From CAYNVQ01 sp964400735 (GTDB taxonomy: Bacteria > Acidobacteriota > Aminicenantia > Aminicenantales > Aminicenantaceae), in the NCBI GenBank assembly GCA_964400735.1, contig CAYNVQ010000007.1:124001-188000 (forward strand): a stretch of DNA of 64,000 nt, in the 5' to 3' direction. This document shows positions 1 through 8,504 of the stretch, in pieces; within the stretch, counting starts at the first letter, position 1; each line of letters begins with the position of its first letter. The notes under the pieces were generated by a model. It was not told where the DNA came from. It was given only the letters and a program-made list of their open reading frames with translations, and did not search any database. The translations under genes were made by a program, and so were the position numbers.

Positions 1-161
1 CGGCAAAATTTGAGCAGAAATTTAACATGCGTACCGAACTTCTCAATCCCTTCCGAAGGATTTACTATGACGAGAAGAAATTCGACAGCATCTATTTTGA
101 GGAAATGGCTGCCCTCTTCGGTGTAGCCACAGGACTCGCCACAAGAAAGTTGGAAAAGTAA
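1..161 (+). CDS. pilM: Type IV pilus inner-membrane platform protein PilM, C-terminal fragment
   Basis: The reading frame is open from base 3 and ends at TAA 159-161. It gives about 52 residues, including LLNPFRRIYYDEKKFD and the ending ALFGVATGLATRKLEK. This matches the end of PilM, the actin-like cytoplasmic ATPase-fold protein of the type IV pilus alignment complex. In the family this last segment carries the phrase about the protein being in the set of valid pilus ATPase-fold subunits with an ALGLALR-like end. The pilN start lies two bases after the stop, the usual pilMNOPQ arrangement, which supports the call strongly. The N-terminal part and the operon promoter lie outside the window. 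Confidence 0.85.
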   Translation, partial: AKFEQKFNMRTELLNPFRRIYYDEKKFDSIYFEEMAALFGVATGLATRKLEK

Positions 162-163
162 CC

Positions 164-778
164 ATGATTAGAATAAACTTATTAAAACCTGAAAAAAAAG
201 AGATAGGGGAAGAACCGGCCAGGCTGGCTCCAGAAATCAGTGAAAAAAGGCGAACTCCTTTAGCCAGCCTCATCATTCTGCTCGCCATCGTGGCCGTCGG
301 GGCTCTCTACTACATGCAGGATAAGGCGATCAAAGAAGAAAAGAGCCTCCTGAATGTAGCTCAAGAGGAAAAAAAGCAACTTCAATATGTCACAGCCGCC
401 CTTGAAGAGCTGGAACGTCAAAAAAGCACCCTTCAGAGAAAGATCAACCTCATCAATTCGTTGAAGGCCCGCCAAGAAATTGCGGTTAGGACTATGGATG
501 AATTGAGTAAGAATATCCCAGGTTGGGTTTGGCTAACTGAAACGAGCTACACCGCGCAGGAACTCAGTATTAAAGGAAGGGCCCTTTCCAACAACCTTAT
601 TGCAGATTATGTCTACAGCCTAGAGAACAGTCCTTACCTGAGTGATGTGAAAATCATATCTATTGCCCAGAGGAGTACTCAATCCAATCAATTTCTCGAG
701 TTTACCCTAACGGCAAGATATGATCTTCCTCCAGGTACAGATTCTCTCGAGGAAGCCAAACAAGGGGAAATACAATGA
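164..778 (+). CDS. pilN: Type IV pilus assembly protein PilN
   Basis: This 204-residue protein begins MIRINLLKPEKK, the conserved PilN N-terminal peptide that binds PilM. One transmembrane helix spans about residues 33-51. A charged coiled coil (about 55-100) and a periplasmic ferredoxin-like domain follow. PilN pairs with PilO in the inner-membrane alignment complex that links the cytoplasmic motor to the PilQ secretin. The start codon is two bases after pilM, and the 3' end overlaps pilO by four bases (ATGA), so translation is probably coupled. Length and layout are ordinary for the family. Confidence 0.93.
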   Translation: MIRINLLKPEKKEIGEEPARLAPEISEKRRTPLASLIILLAIVAVGALYYMQDKAIKEEKSLLNVAQEEKKQLQYVTAALEELERQKSTLQRKINLINSLKARQEIAVRTMDELSKNIPGWVWLTETSYTAQELSIKGRALSNNLIADYVYSLENSPYLSDVKIISIAQRSTQSNQFLEFTLTARYDLPPGTDSLEEAKQGEIQ

Positions 779-1350
779 GAGAATGGCCTTGGTATGCATA
801 CGTTCTCATAGCCGTCATCATACTTGGTCTTTTCTATTTCGTCTACTACAAACCCAAGAACGATGAACTGCAAAATCTCAGGGATGAAAGAATTACAGTG
901 GAAGCTGAGGTTGCCCATCTCAAACAAAAAAAACAGGAATTGGATAAGATCGAGGCAGAGCTTGAACAAATGAAGGTTACCCTCAACAAACTTGAAGCGA
1001 TCATCCCTCAAAAAGAAGAAATCAGCAACATACTCAAATCCATGCAGCAGTTGGCCTATGATACGCGCCTGAGCATCGTTAAATTTATCCAAAAGCCGGC
1101 GATCGTTAAAGAATTTTATGCGGAACAGCCCATAGAAGTGGCTGTTACCGGAGACTATCACAATCTGGCCATATTTTTCGACCGCCTGAACACCTTCCAG
1201 CGCCTTTTCAACATCGAAGATTTTTCTATAAAAGCCCTTAGAGAACAAACGGAGGCAGCGACGATATCTGGCGAATGGACAGTGAAGACCTACATTTATC
1301 GAGAAGAGTCACCAGAAGAAGCGCCGGCTCCTAAAAAGAAGGGGACTTGA
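775..1350 (+). CDS. pilO: Type IV pilus assembly protein PilO
   Basis: This 191-residue protein has a short cytoplasmic tail and one membrane helix at about residues 6-25. A heptad-rich coiled coil follows (about 28-75), then a periplasmic ferredoxin-like domain with the FxxIPxKEEISNILKSM-like stretch typical of PilO (IIPQKEEISNILKSM here). It forms a heterodimer with PilN in the periplasm. The ATG overlaps the pilN stop and pilP starts one base after its own stop. The C-terminus is rich in Pro, Ala and Lys (APAPKKKGT). Nothing is unusual. Confidence 0.93.
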   Translation: MREWPWYAYVLIAVIILGLFYFVYYKPKNDELQNLRDERITVEAEVAHLKQKKQELDKIEAELEQMKVTLNKLEAIIPQKEEISNILKSMQQLAYDTRLSIVKFIQKPAIVKEFYAEQPIEVAVTGDYHNLAIFFDRLNTFQRLFNIEDFSIKALREQTEAATISGEWTVKTYIYREESPEEAPAPKKKGT

Positions 1351-1351
1351 A

Positions 1352-1813
1352 ATGAGAAAAAATATGATTTTTCTTCTCGCACTCAGTTTTATCTGTTTCA
1401 GTGCCTTTCTTCTTTCCGCTCAGGAAGTCGATAGAAATCCCCAAGAAGAAACAAAGCTTCAGATCACGCCCCCGCGGGGCCCAACCTATGACCCTGGGGA
1501 TAGGCGAGATCCTTTCAGAGACTTGCTGGCCGGGCAAGAGGCCATAGAGAAGGGAAAGACACGCGGAATTAGCCAACTTGCCATAGAAGACGCAATCCTC
1601 ATCGGAATCGTCCAACACAAAGGAAAGTTGACAGCGGTCATCAATGACTCTCAAGGATTTCCGTATACCATCAAGACAGGAGATAATTTCCTCGATGGTT
1701 TTGTCCTTAATGTGAATGAAACCCGCGTCGTTTTCCGGAAAACGAAAGAAAGAGGCATTCCCTTGATAAAACCAAAAGATATCGTCAAAGAAATAAAGCT
1801 AGAGGAGCGATAA
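1352..1813 (+). CDS. pilP: Type IV pilus assembly protein PilP
   Basis: This 153-residue exported protein has a signal peptide (about residues 1-23) and a disordered linker containing the RDPFRDLL motif, the piece that in PilP homologues contacts PilN/PilO. A C-terminal beta-sandwich domain binds the N domains of PilQ. Many PilP proteins are lipoproteins, but no convincing lipobox is visible: the only early cysteine is C15, inside the hydrophobic core. It may therefore be a soluble or signal-anchored form. Spacing to pilO and pilQ is one base each, as expected for the operon. Confidence 0.9.
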   Translation: MRKNMIFLLALSFICFSAFLLSAQEVDRNPQEETKLQITPPRGPTYDPGDRRDPFRDLLAGQEAIEKGKTRGISQLAIEDAILIGIVQHKGKLTAVINDSQGFPYTIKTGDNFLDGFVLNVNETRVVFRKTKERGIPLIKPKDIVKEIKLEER

Positions 1814-1814
1814 C

Positions 1815-4160
1815 ATGAAAAAGCAAAAATATTTGCAAATCCTTGTCATATTCTGTTCGCTAACCCTCGTCAGCGGATTTGCAAACAACAAGGAACCAAT
1901 AGGTAACATAAGTAATATTTCCCTCACATCCGAACAACCCAACACAAAAGTTATCCTCGAATCCGATTCTCCTCTTTCTCTCCTCCATTCAGGCTATGCC
2001 ACCGACCGTCCTTCCACCATCATCCTTGACTTTGACAGGGTCAGCACAAGCGTAACACCCCAGCCCATTCCCCATTCATCCTCGCTCGTTCAAAACATGA
2101 AGATAGAAAAATTAGATACCAATCAATATCGACTATTGATCGACCTCAAAGAACGTGTGCCCTACCGGATAAAAACCGGAAATAACTCCACCATCCTCGA
2201 GTTAAACAATATTCAGAGAAGGCCGGAAAAATATGTTCTCGATCCGGAAGTCAAGAGAGAACTGGAAATGGCATCAGCCTTAACGAGTCACCTCACCAAC
2301 ATCGATGTATTTTCCTATAAAGATAAAGTCGACGTAAAAGCCACCCTCAACAACAAAACAGTTTCCAATGTCTTCGTCCTCGATAATCCCCTCCGGCTTG
2401 TTGTTGACCTGTACAACACATTCTTTTCTGCCTCCACATCCGCCCAATCGATCAACCGACTCGGCATTAAAAAGGTACGGGCTGCCCAATTCCAGATCTC
2501 AAACCCCCATACCATTACCCGAATGGTCTTCGACCTCACCGATCCCCTCCCTTATTCCATTGAATCGACGGATAATGCACTGACCGTTTCCTTTTACAAG
2601 GGCGATTCAGCACAAGCTGTTCCTGTCATGCCAGCTCATGGAATCACTCCCCCTGCTCCACCCGTAGAAAAAGCCAAAACCACTCCCCCGGTCCTTGAAG
2701 AATCCAAACCTGAACAGGCTAAACCCAAAGCTGCAGGACCGACGATCTCTTCTTCTGTTGAGGAAACAGCTAAACCAAAAAAACTCTTCTCGGAAGAAAA
2801 AATTGAATTTCCGTCGACGCCGCGGCCGGAGAAAAATGGAAAACAGGAAAGTCTAACTCAACCGCAGCAATTCGAGCCGCAGACCATTGACCAAAAGGAA
2901 CAAAAATATTATGGCGACGTCCTCACCCTAAGATTCAAAGATGCCGACTTGCGGGATGTCATCATCTATTTGGGGGAATTCGCAGGATTGAATGTCGTTT
3001 TCGATCCGGAGGTCAGAGGCGTCGTTACCTGCAACCTGGTGGATGTCCCTTGGGATCAGGCGCTCGATGTTTTCCTCAAACAGAATAAAATGGGACGAGT
3101 ACTGGAGGGCAACGTCCTGAGAATCGCTCCTATGGGGACAATTACACGCGAGAGAGAAGAACAACTTAGACTCGACGAGAGCAAAGAGCTGGCAGGCCCC
3201 CGCCTGACCAAATCGTACACCCTGTCTTATTCGAAGGCCGGCGATGTTCAATCTCTTTTAGAAAGTAAATTATCAGAAAGAGGTGAATTTATCGTCGACA
3301 GCAGGACGAACACCCTGGTCATCACCGATGTTCCAGATAGGATAGAGCTCATTGAAAGGCTCCTCGATGTCTTTGATACCCCTACACCTCAAGTGGCCAT
3401 TGAAGCCCGAATTGTAGAGGCGACGAGCACCTTTATCCGGAATCTGGGCATTCAGTGGGGATTCAGAGGCATTGCCGATCCATTTTACGGTAATCAAACA
3501 TCGCTCCAATTCCCCCATAAAATTCTTCTTGACGGAGCTCAGATCCCCCAAGGGATCGTCACCAAAGGAATCGGAGGGCCTCTGGGAGGATACGCTATCA
3601 ATCTGCCCGCTCCAGCATTCACTACAGCCGTGGGTGTGTCTTTCGCTAACGTTCTGGATACTTTCAGGATCGATATGGCCATATCCGCTCTCGAGACCTC
3701 AGGACAGGGCCGGATCATTTCGAGCCCGTCCGTTACTACCCAGAACAACCAAGAAGCCCATATCGTTCAAGGAAGACAAATTCCGGTCCAGACCGTGGCT
3801 AACTTCACGGTCACAACCCGTTACATAAATGCGGCCTTGGAGCTGAGAGCAACTCCTCAGATAACGGCCGAGGGCACGATCATCATGAACCTAGAGCTAC
3901 AGAACAATGCAGCCGATTTCGCCAATCTGGTTAATGGCATCCCGCCTATCATCACCCAGAGCGCCTCGACGACGGTCATGATCCCGGACGGAGGGACAAC
4001 CGTTATCGGCGGTATTTACCGGACAGAGGATTCGATTACCAGAGAAAGAGTTCCCTTCTTCCATAAAATACCGATCATCGGAAATCTATTCCGTTCTTTT
4101 GCACGGACCAAACAAAGTCGAGAGCTACTCATTTTTATAACACCAAGAATTCTCAGATAA
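1815..4160 (+). CDS. pilQ: Type IV pilus outer-membrane secretin PilQ
   Basis: This 781-residue protein forms the outer-membrane channel for the pilus. In order it shows a signal peptide (about 1-24), two AMIN domains (about 32-131 and 159-261) that bind peptidoglycan, and a Pro/Lys-rich linker (about 270-365). An STN domain follows (about 373-440, with LTLRFKDADLRDVI), then a secretin N domain (about 455-520, with VDSRTNTLVITD). The secretin barrel domain runs from about 575 to the end and closes with IPIIGNLFRSFARTK and LLIFITPRI, the standard secretin finish. Length is typical. It is the last classical gene of the operon; two lipoprotein genes follow with 11- and 14-base gaps. Confidence 0.96.
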   Translation: MKKQKYLQILVIFCSLTLVSGFANNKEPIGNISNISLTSEQPNTKVILESDSPLSLLHSGYATDRPSTIILDFDRVSTSVTPQPIPHSSSLVQNMKIEKLDTNQYRLLIDLKERVPYRIKTGNNSTILELNNIQRRPEKYVLDPEVKRELEMASALTSHLTNIDVFSYKDKVDVKATLNNKTVSNVFVLDNPLRLVVDLYNTFFSASTSAQSINRLGIKKVRAAQFQISNPHTITRMVFDLTDPLPYSIESTDNALTVSFYKGDSAQAVPVMPAHGITPPAPPVEKAKTTPPVLEESKPEQAKPKAAGPTISSSVEETAKPKKLFSEEKIEFPSTPRPEKNGKQESLTQPQQFEPQTIDQKEQKYYGDVLTLRFKDADLRDVIIYLGEFAGLNVVFDPEVRGVVTCNLVDVPWDQALDVFLKQNKMGRVLEGNVLRIAPMGTITREREEQLRLDESKELAGPRLTKSYTLSYSKAGDVQSLLESKLSERGEFIVDSRTNTLVITDVPDRIELIERLLDVFDTPTPQVAIEARIVEATSTFIRNLGIQWGFRGIADPFYGNQTSLQFPHKILLDGAQIPQGIVTKGIGGPLGGYAINLPAPAFTTAVGVSFANVLDTFRIDMAISALETSGQGRIISSPSVTTQNNQEAHIVQGRQIPVQTVANFTVTTRYINAALELRATPQITAEGTIIMNLELQNNAADFANLVNGIPPIITQSASTTVMIPDGGTTVIGGIYRTEDSITRERVPFFHKIPIIGNLFRSFARTKQSRELLIFITPRILR

Positions 4161-4171
4161 GAGGGAATAAA

Positions 4172-4795
4172 ATGAGAAAAATGAAAAATTGGCTAAAAAT
4201 ATTGGTTATCGTTCCTGCCCTATTCTCGCTGTTTTCCTGTAACCCCATAGAGGACGACTCAAAATCCGACAGCGTGCTCCTTGTCGTTAATATTTTGGGA
4301 ACCGATGTCGAACAAAACGACGTCAACTTTCTCCAATCCGACGTGGTCACGATTGACGGTCAATCAGGGGAAGCGACAGTATCTGACGACGCAGTCACAG
4401 CCACGTTGATGGCTCAAACCCTTGACCCTGACCCGCTTCTCGGAACTTCCTACAACAACGACATATACGTCACGCGCTATGTAGTCAGCTTCAGCCGGAC
4501 GGACGGCAACAACCAAGAGGGCGTTGGAGTTCCCTACAGCTTCGAAGGGTCTCTCACGACCCGGGTTGGAATTGATTCACAAACGGACGTCTCCTTTATT
4601 CTCGTCAGAGCCGTGTCAAAGCTGGAACCCCCTTTGATCAACCTCAGAGAGGGCCGGGGAGAAGGAGTGCTCAAGACGACAGCGAAAATCGATTTTTACG
4701 GGCATGACACTTTGGGCAACAACGTCAAAGCCACAGGTTATATCAGCGTTTACTTTGCCAACTATGTTGACAAGGAATCCGGTGGCGGAGAATAA
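4172..4795 (+). CDS. Hypothetical lipoprotein downstream of pilQ
   Basis: This 207-residue protein has a lysine-rich start, a hydrophobic core and a lipobox ending at C23 (LFSC), so it should be lipidated. The mature part has no family I recognise. It is rich in Asp, Thr and Val, with alternating beta-type segments, and ends GGGE. A GAGGGA ribosome-binding site lies just before the ATG. Only 11 bases separate it from the pilQ stop and 14 from the next lipoprotein gene, and no terminator is visible, so it is probably transcribed with pilMNOPQ. A role next to the secretin (pilotin-like or surface accessory) is inference from position alone. Confidence 0.8.
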   Translation: MRKMKNWLKILVIVPALFSLFSCNPIEDDSKSDSVLLVVNILGTDVEQNDVNFLQSDVVTIDGQSGEATVSDDAVTATLMAQTLDPDPLLGTSYNNDIYVTRYVVSFSRTDGNNQEGVGVPYSFEGSLTTRVGIDSQTDVSFILVRAVSKLEPPLINLREGRGEGVLKTTAKIDFYGHDTLGNNVKATGYISVYFANYVDKESGGGE

Positions 4796-4809
4796 GGAGG
4801 AGGTGGAAA

Positions 4810-5679
4810 TTGAAATCAAAAATGAAATTCGCAGGTTTTGTTTTTCTCGCTTTCAGTCTGGCGTTCTTCACCTCGTGCATTAAAGACTCCGTTGATGAAC
4901 CTTCCCCAACAGGCCCATCCGGATTTGCTATTTCCCTGAACGTTTCCTCCAATCCCAATGTGTTATTCGCCGGAAGCCAATCACGAGAGACGACCACTGT
5001 CACTGCGGTTCTGAAAAAATTTGATGGTACTGTCCTGTCGGGAAAGACCATATTCTTTGAACTTCGAGATGCCCTCACCAGCCAAAGGGCTGACGGCATT
5101 GGTTTTTTTGAAGGCTATAGTGCTGTTGCTTCCAGAGTTACAGACGGAAGCGGCCGGGTCTCCATCGATTACCATGGTCCGACTGTCTCGGAACTCAAGG
5201 ATTCCCTCACAGATAGCTTTTTCCTGACTGCCCATGTGGCCTGGGAAGGCGCTGAAGGTATCACTGAATGGACACCCATCTATTTTGTGCGGGATTTCAC
5301 CAATCTGATCTTCAATGTCGAGGTGGATCCTAATGTACTGTGGTGTGCTAAAAAAAGGCCGGAATCCGTCATTACTGCATTCTTTGCTGTTCCCGATGGC
5401 ACACCCATAGTCGGCAGAAAGATCTTCTTCGAGATCCTCAGCGGGAAAGGCCAATTCCAGGACAACAAAACCAAAACCTACAAAGAAACCGATTCTAACG
5501 GATATGCAACCATCATCTATAGGGGGCCGACGGGTGGAGAAATGACCAAGGGAGAAGAATGGGTAAACATCCGTGTGCAACCGGAAACATGGTGGGAAGC
5601 TTTCGACGGATATGGCGTTCCTCCCGAAAATTACTATCTTCATGTGGAATTCTCTATCCGATTGAAAAAAGGAAGCTAG
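4810..5679 (+). CDS. Lipoprotein with two bacterial Ig-like repeats, downstream of pilQ
   Basis: This 289-residue lipoprotein has a lipobox cysteine at C23 (FTSC). The mature region contains an internal duplication (about residues 45-160 and 170-265). In both halves NPNVL or DPNVL is followed by GKTIFFEL or GRKIFFEI, then TDGSGRVSIDYHGPT or TDSNGYATIIYRGPT. This pattern resembles invasin/Big_1-type Ig domains. A strong GGAGGAGG ribosome-binding site precedes a TTG start; an in-frame ATG four codons later is the alternative and would not change the signal. It is the last gene of the pilus operon before the convergent priA. Function is unknown; adhesion or secretin support is plausible. Confidence 0.82.
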   Translation: MKSKMKFAGFVFLAFSLAFFTSCIKDSVDEPSPTGPSGFAISLNVSSNPNVLFAGSQSRETTTVTAVLKKFDGTVLSGKTIFFELRDALTSQRADGIGFFEGYSAVASRVTDGSGRVSIDYHGPTVSELKDSLTDSFFLTAHVAWEGAEGITEWTPIYFVRDFTNLIFNVEVDPNVLWCAKKRPESVITAFFAVPDGTPIVGRKIFFEILSGKGQFQDNKTKTYKETDSNGYATIIYRGPTGGEMTKGEEWVNIRVQPETWWEAFDGYGVPPENYYLHVEFSIRLKKGS

Positions 5680-5688
5680 GCAAAACCA

Positions 5689-7839
5689 TCAACCAGTAAG
5701 GAAAACGGTTTTTTTAGATTTAACACTTTGTAGCGATTCTTTGAGGGCCTGATTCAGGGCCCTCTTTTTTTTGGACTTCAAGACAACCTGAATCCGGTAT
5801 CTCCCTCTCACTCTGCTCACCGAGGCCAAGGCTGGACCCCAGGTCTCGATATCTCGAGCTTGATCCTTTACTAGAGAAAATAATCTTCTGGATTCTCGAG
5901 CCAGCGCCCGCAAATTTTCTCCCACAATGAGCACCTCCGCCAGATATGAAAAAGGGGGATAATTCATAAGACGGCGGAATGCAATTTCCTCATGGAAAAA
6001 AGAATCATAATTCCCTGATGCCGCATACCGTATGCTATGGTGATGAGGATAGGAGGTTTGGATGAGAAGCTCCGGGCTCCCTTCAGGGGAGAGAAATCTC
6101 GCCATCTGGCTCAGACTCTGAAATGTCTTCTGACTGGCTCTGAAATCTGGAAGAGTCAGAAGAATTTCCGGATTCAAAATGACAATACAGGCGACTGCCG
6201 GAAGTTTCTCCTGACGGGCCAAAAGCTGAGTCCCCAGAAGAATATCCACCTTCCCTCTTTCGAACAGCGAAAGGATTCTCTCTTTATCCTTCTCAGTTCT
6301 TGCGACATCTTTGTCAAAACATTCGATACGGTGCCGAGGGAAACGTTTACGTAATTCTTCCTCGACGACTTCAATCCCGTAACTCCGGCTGTATTCGATG
6401 CGGCCGCCGCATTCGGGACAGACAGAGTCTCGAGATGCGGAAAATCCACAGTAATGGCAGAAAAGCCTGTCTTCTTTTTTATGGTAACTCAAAGACACAT
6501 CGCAGCGTGCACATCTAGGAATATAACGGCATCTCGAACAGATAAGAAAGGAGACGTATCCTCTTCTGTTGAAAAAAATGAGGACCGGTTTTTTTTTATC
6601 CAGTTTCTCTTTTATTTTACGACGGAGACCGGGAGCTAAAACTTCGTACCTTGATCTGTTCTCCAGGATCTCGATCTTCCTGCGAGGAAGTGCCTCCTCG
6701 ATGCAGAGCAAAAATCCTCCGGCTTTAGCCTTGTAGTACCTCTCGACAGAAGGCTCGGAGGAGCCATAGACGAGAAGCGCAGAAAACCGTTTAGCCCTCA
6801 ACCAAGCGGCCGATCGGGCGTCATATGCCGGGCTTTCCTGCTGATAATAGGAGTCATCCTGCTCCTCATCCACGATGATCAACCCTATATTCTCGAGGGG
6901 GGAGAGGACAGCCGAGCGGGGGCCCATCACCACCTCCGCTTTTCCCTCTTTAATCCTTCTCCACGCCATCTCCCTGTTCTTTTCTGTCAACTCGCTGTGA
7001 AGTAGAATCCCTTTCTTTCCAAGTCTTTTGATAAAAGTCTCTTGGAAAATCTGGGTCGATGAGATTTCGGGAAGCATAAAAAGCACCTTCCTTCCGGAAG
7101 ACAGAACCTTCTTGATGAGCGTGAAATAGATTGCCTCTCTCTTCTCTCGAGAGGCGCGAAGAAAGAAGGGTGCAAAAACATTCTCTTCTAGCTTCCTGGA
7201 AATGGTGTCCGACACTTGAAGTGATTTTTCATCCAATGAAAAGTCCATCTCGAGCTGAACTTGAGTTTTCACTTCTGTTTCTTCTTTTCGGGCAGGGGAT
7301 TTCTTCACCTCGCGTCTGATCAGGATAAGGCCTTTTCTCTCCAACCGCGAAAGAGAAGAAGATAGATTGGCTAAGCGGCAATTTCTTCCGATGAATCTAG
7401 GGGTATAGGAGCCTTTTTTAAGCAGTTCCAAAACACAGCGCTCTTCCTCAAGAAGGGAACTCTCTTCTAGCGCCTTTTTCCCATCCGTCGATAGATAAAC
7501 TTTAGTCTGGCTTTTCGGAATGTAAGCAGGTGGAAGAGAGGCCAGGAGGACCTCTCCCCAGGAGGCAAAAAAAGCTTGGCTGAGCTCTTTGGTAAAGGAT
7601 AGAAAATCAGGTGAAAATGCGGGAACTTCATCCAGCACTTCTAGAATTTCTTTTAGCTTATAGTCTTTCGTCCTCCTCCGCTGCCTAAGCCCGACGATAA
7701 TTCCTGTAAGCTCCCGTCTGTGAAAGGGAATCAGAACGCGACACCCTATCCTGGCCGATGATCGAAATGTTTCCGGAACAGTGTAAGTAAAAGTTTTCGT
7801 CAGCGGAAGTCCTAATACAACCTCAGCATAACGGCTCAT
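5689..7839 (-). CDS. priA: Primosomal protein PriA, helicase motifs degenerate
   Basis: This 716-residue protein has the PriA layout: an N-terminal 3'-DNA-end-binding domain (about 1-105), a winged helix, helicase lobe 1, a zinc-binding insert, lobe 2 and a C-terminal domain. All eight zinc cysteines are present (C434, C437, C443, C446, C461, C464, C474, C477). The ATPase motifs are not intact. The Walker A stretch (about 226-238) reads FFLRASREKREAIY with no GxGKT, DEEH is DEEQ (324-327), and the GRAGR motif VI is replaced around 573-587. It should still be able to bind forks and load replication proteins but is unlikely to be an active helicase. Actinobacterial PriA proteins show a comparable loss. 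It overlaps the glycosylase gene by four bases. Confidence 0.9.
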   Translation of the reverse strand: MSRYAEVVLGLPLTKTFTYTVPETFRSSARIGCRVLIPFHRRELTGIIVGLRQRRRTKDYKLKEILEVLDEVPAFSPDFLSFTKELSQAFFASWGEVLLASLPPAYIPKSQTKVYLSTDGKKALEESSLLEEERCVLELLKKGSYTPRFIGRNCRLANLSSSLSRLERKGLILIRREVKKSPARKEETEVKTQVQLEMDFSLDEKSLQVSDTISRKLEENVFAPFFLRASREKREAIYFTLIKKVLSSGRKVLFMLPEISSTQIFQETFIKRLGKKGILLHSELTEKNREMAWRRIKEGKAEVVMGPRSAVLSPLENIGLIIVDEEQDDSYYQQESPAYDARSAAWLRAKRFSALLVYGSSEPSVERYYKAKAGGFLLCIEEALPRRKIEILENRSRYEVLAPGLRRKIKEKLDKKKPVLIFFNRRGYVSFLICSRCRYIPRCARCDVSLSYHKKEDRLFCHYCGFSASRDSVCPECGGRIEYSRSYGIEVVEEELRKRFPRHRIECFDKDVARTEKDKERILSLFERGKVDILLGTQLLARQEKLPAVACIVILNPEILLTLPDFRASQKTFQSLSQMARFLSPEGSPELLIQTSYPHHHSIRYAASGNYDSFFHEEIAFRRLMNYPPFSYLAEVLIVGENLRALARESRRLFSLVKDQARDIETWGPALASVSRVRGRYRIQVVLKSKKKRALNQALKESLQSVKSKKTVFLTG

Positions 7840-8504
7840 TTTTTGCCCAGAAAGGCCATCACTTTTTTCATGTCTTCCCAGACCATTTTTCTGAGCTTTC
7901 GATTGCCTTCATTTCTGATGAGGTAAGAAGGATGGAAAGTGGGCATCACCCTGATTTGCTGAAAATCATAAAAATCTCCACGCAACGCCGTCATTCCCAA
8001 AGGGCTCGAGATAAAAAAATCTGCTGCCACCTTGCCGAGGGTGACGATGACTTTAGGCTTGATCATCTCGATCTGAGCCAGGAGGTATCCTTTGCAGCGT
8101 TCGATCTCTATTCCATGAGGATTCCGGTTTCCGGGAGGCCGGCACTTGACTATATTGGTGATGTACACATCTTTTCTTTGGAATGTCATGGCCTGGATGA
8201 TTTTGGTCAGAAGCTGCCCCGCCCTTCCGACAAAAGGGCGGCCTTGAACATCTTCATCACGACCCGGAGCCTCCCCCACGAACATGAGCTCTGCATGGAG
8301 ATTCCCTTCTCCCGGCACCGCATGATTTCGGGTTTGAAATAGAGGACATTTTTGACAGGAAAGGATCTCTTTCTCCAGAGCGGGAAAAGATGAGTGCCGG
8401 ATGATGAAATCGGCTCCAAGAAGAGAGAGAAACCGCACATTTTCATTCAAATCATCCAGAAGTTTTTCAGCGTCTCTTTCCAATTCTCTCCTCGAGGGCG
8501 TCAA
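7836..8504 (-). CDS. Uracil-DNA glycosylase, family 4 (iron-sulfur type)
   Basis: This 222-residue enzyme removes uracil from DNA. Motif A, GEAPGRDED (77-85), is followed by GRPFVGRAGQLL, and the C-terminal HPSYLIRN is the family motif B. Cysteines C50, C53, C121 and C137 have the C-x2-C and C-x15-C spacing of the 4Fe-4S cluster of family 4 enzymes. The proposed ATG lies inside the upstream coaBC gene (38-base overlap). I kept it because the LLDDLNENVRFLSLLG stretch before the first cysteine is typical of the family. It is followed by priA with a four-base overlap, so a repair gene sits in a replication/nucleotide operon. Confidence 0.92.
   Translation of the reverse strand: MTPSRRELERDAEKLLDDLNENVRFLSLLGADFIIRHSSFPALEKEILSCQKCPLFQTRNHAVPGEGNLHAELMFVGEAPGRDEDVQGRPFVGRAGQLLTKIIQAMTFQRKDVYITNIVKCRPPGNRNPHGIEIERCKGYLLAQIEMIKPKVIVTLGKVAADFFISSPLGMTALRGDFYDFQQIRVMPTFHPSYLIRNEGNRKLRKMVWEDMKKVMAFLGKK

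Noticed and set aside
5680..5725. Terminator between the Ig-like lipoprotein and priA
   Set aside because: A 6-bp A+T-rich stem (AAAACC/GGTTTT) before a T run exists but is weak and lies inside the priA end, so I did not annotate it.
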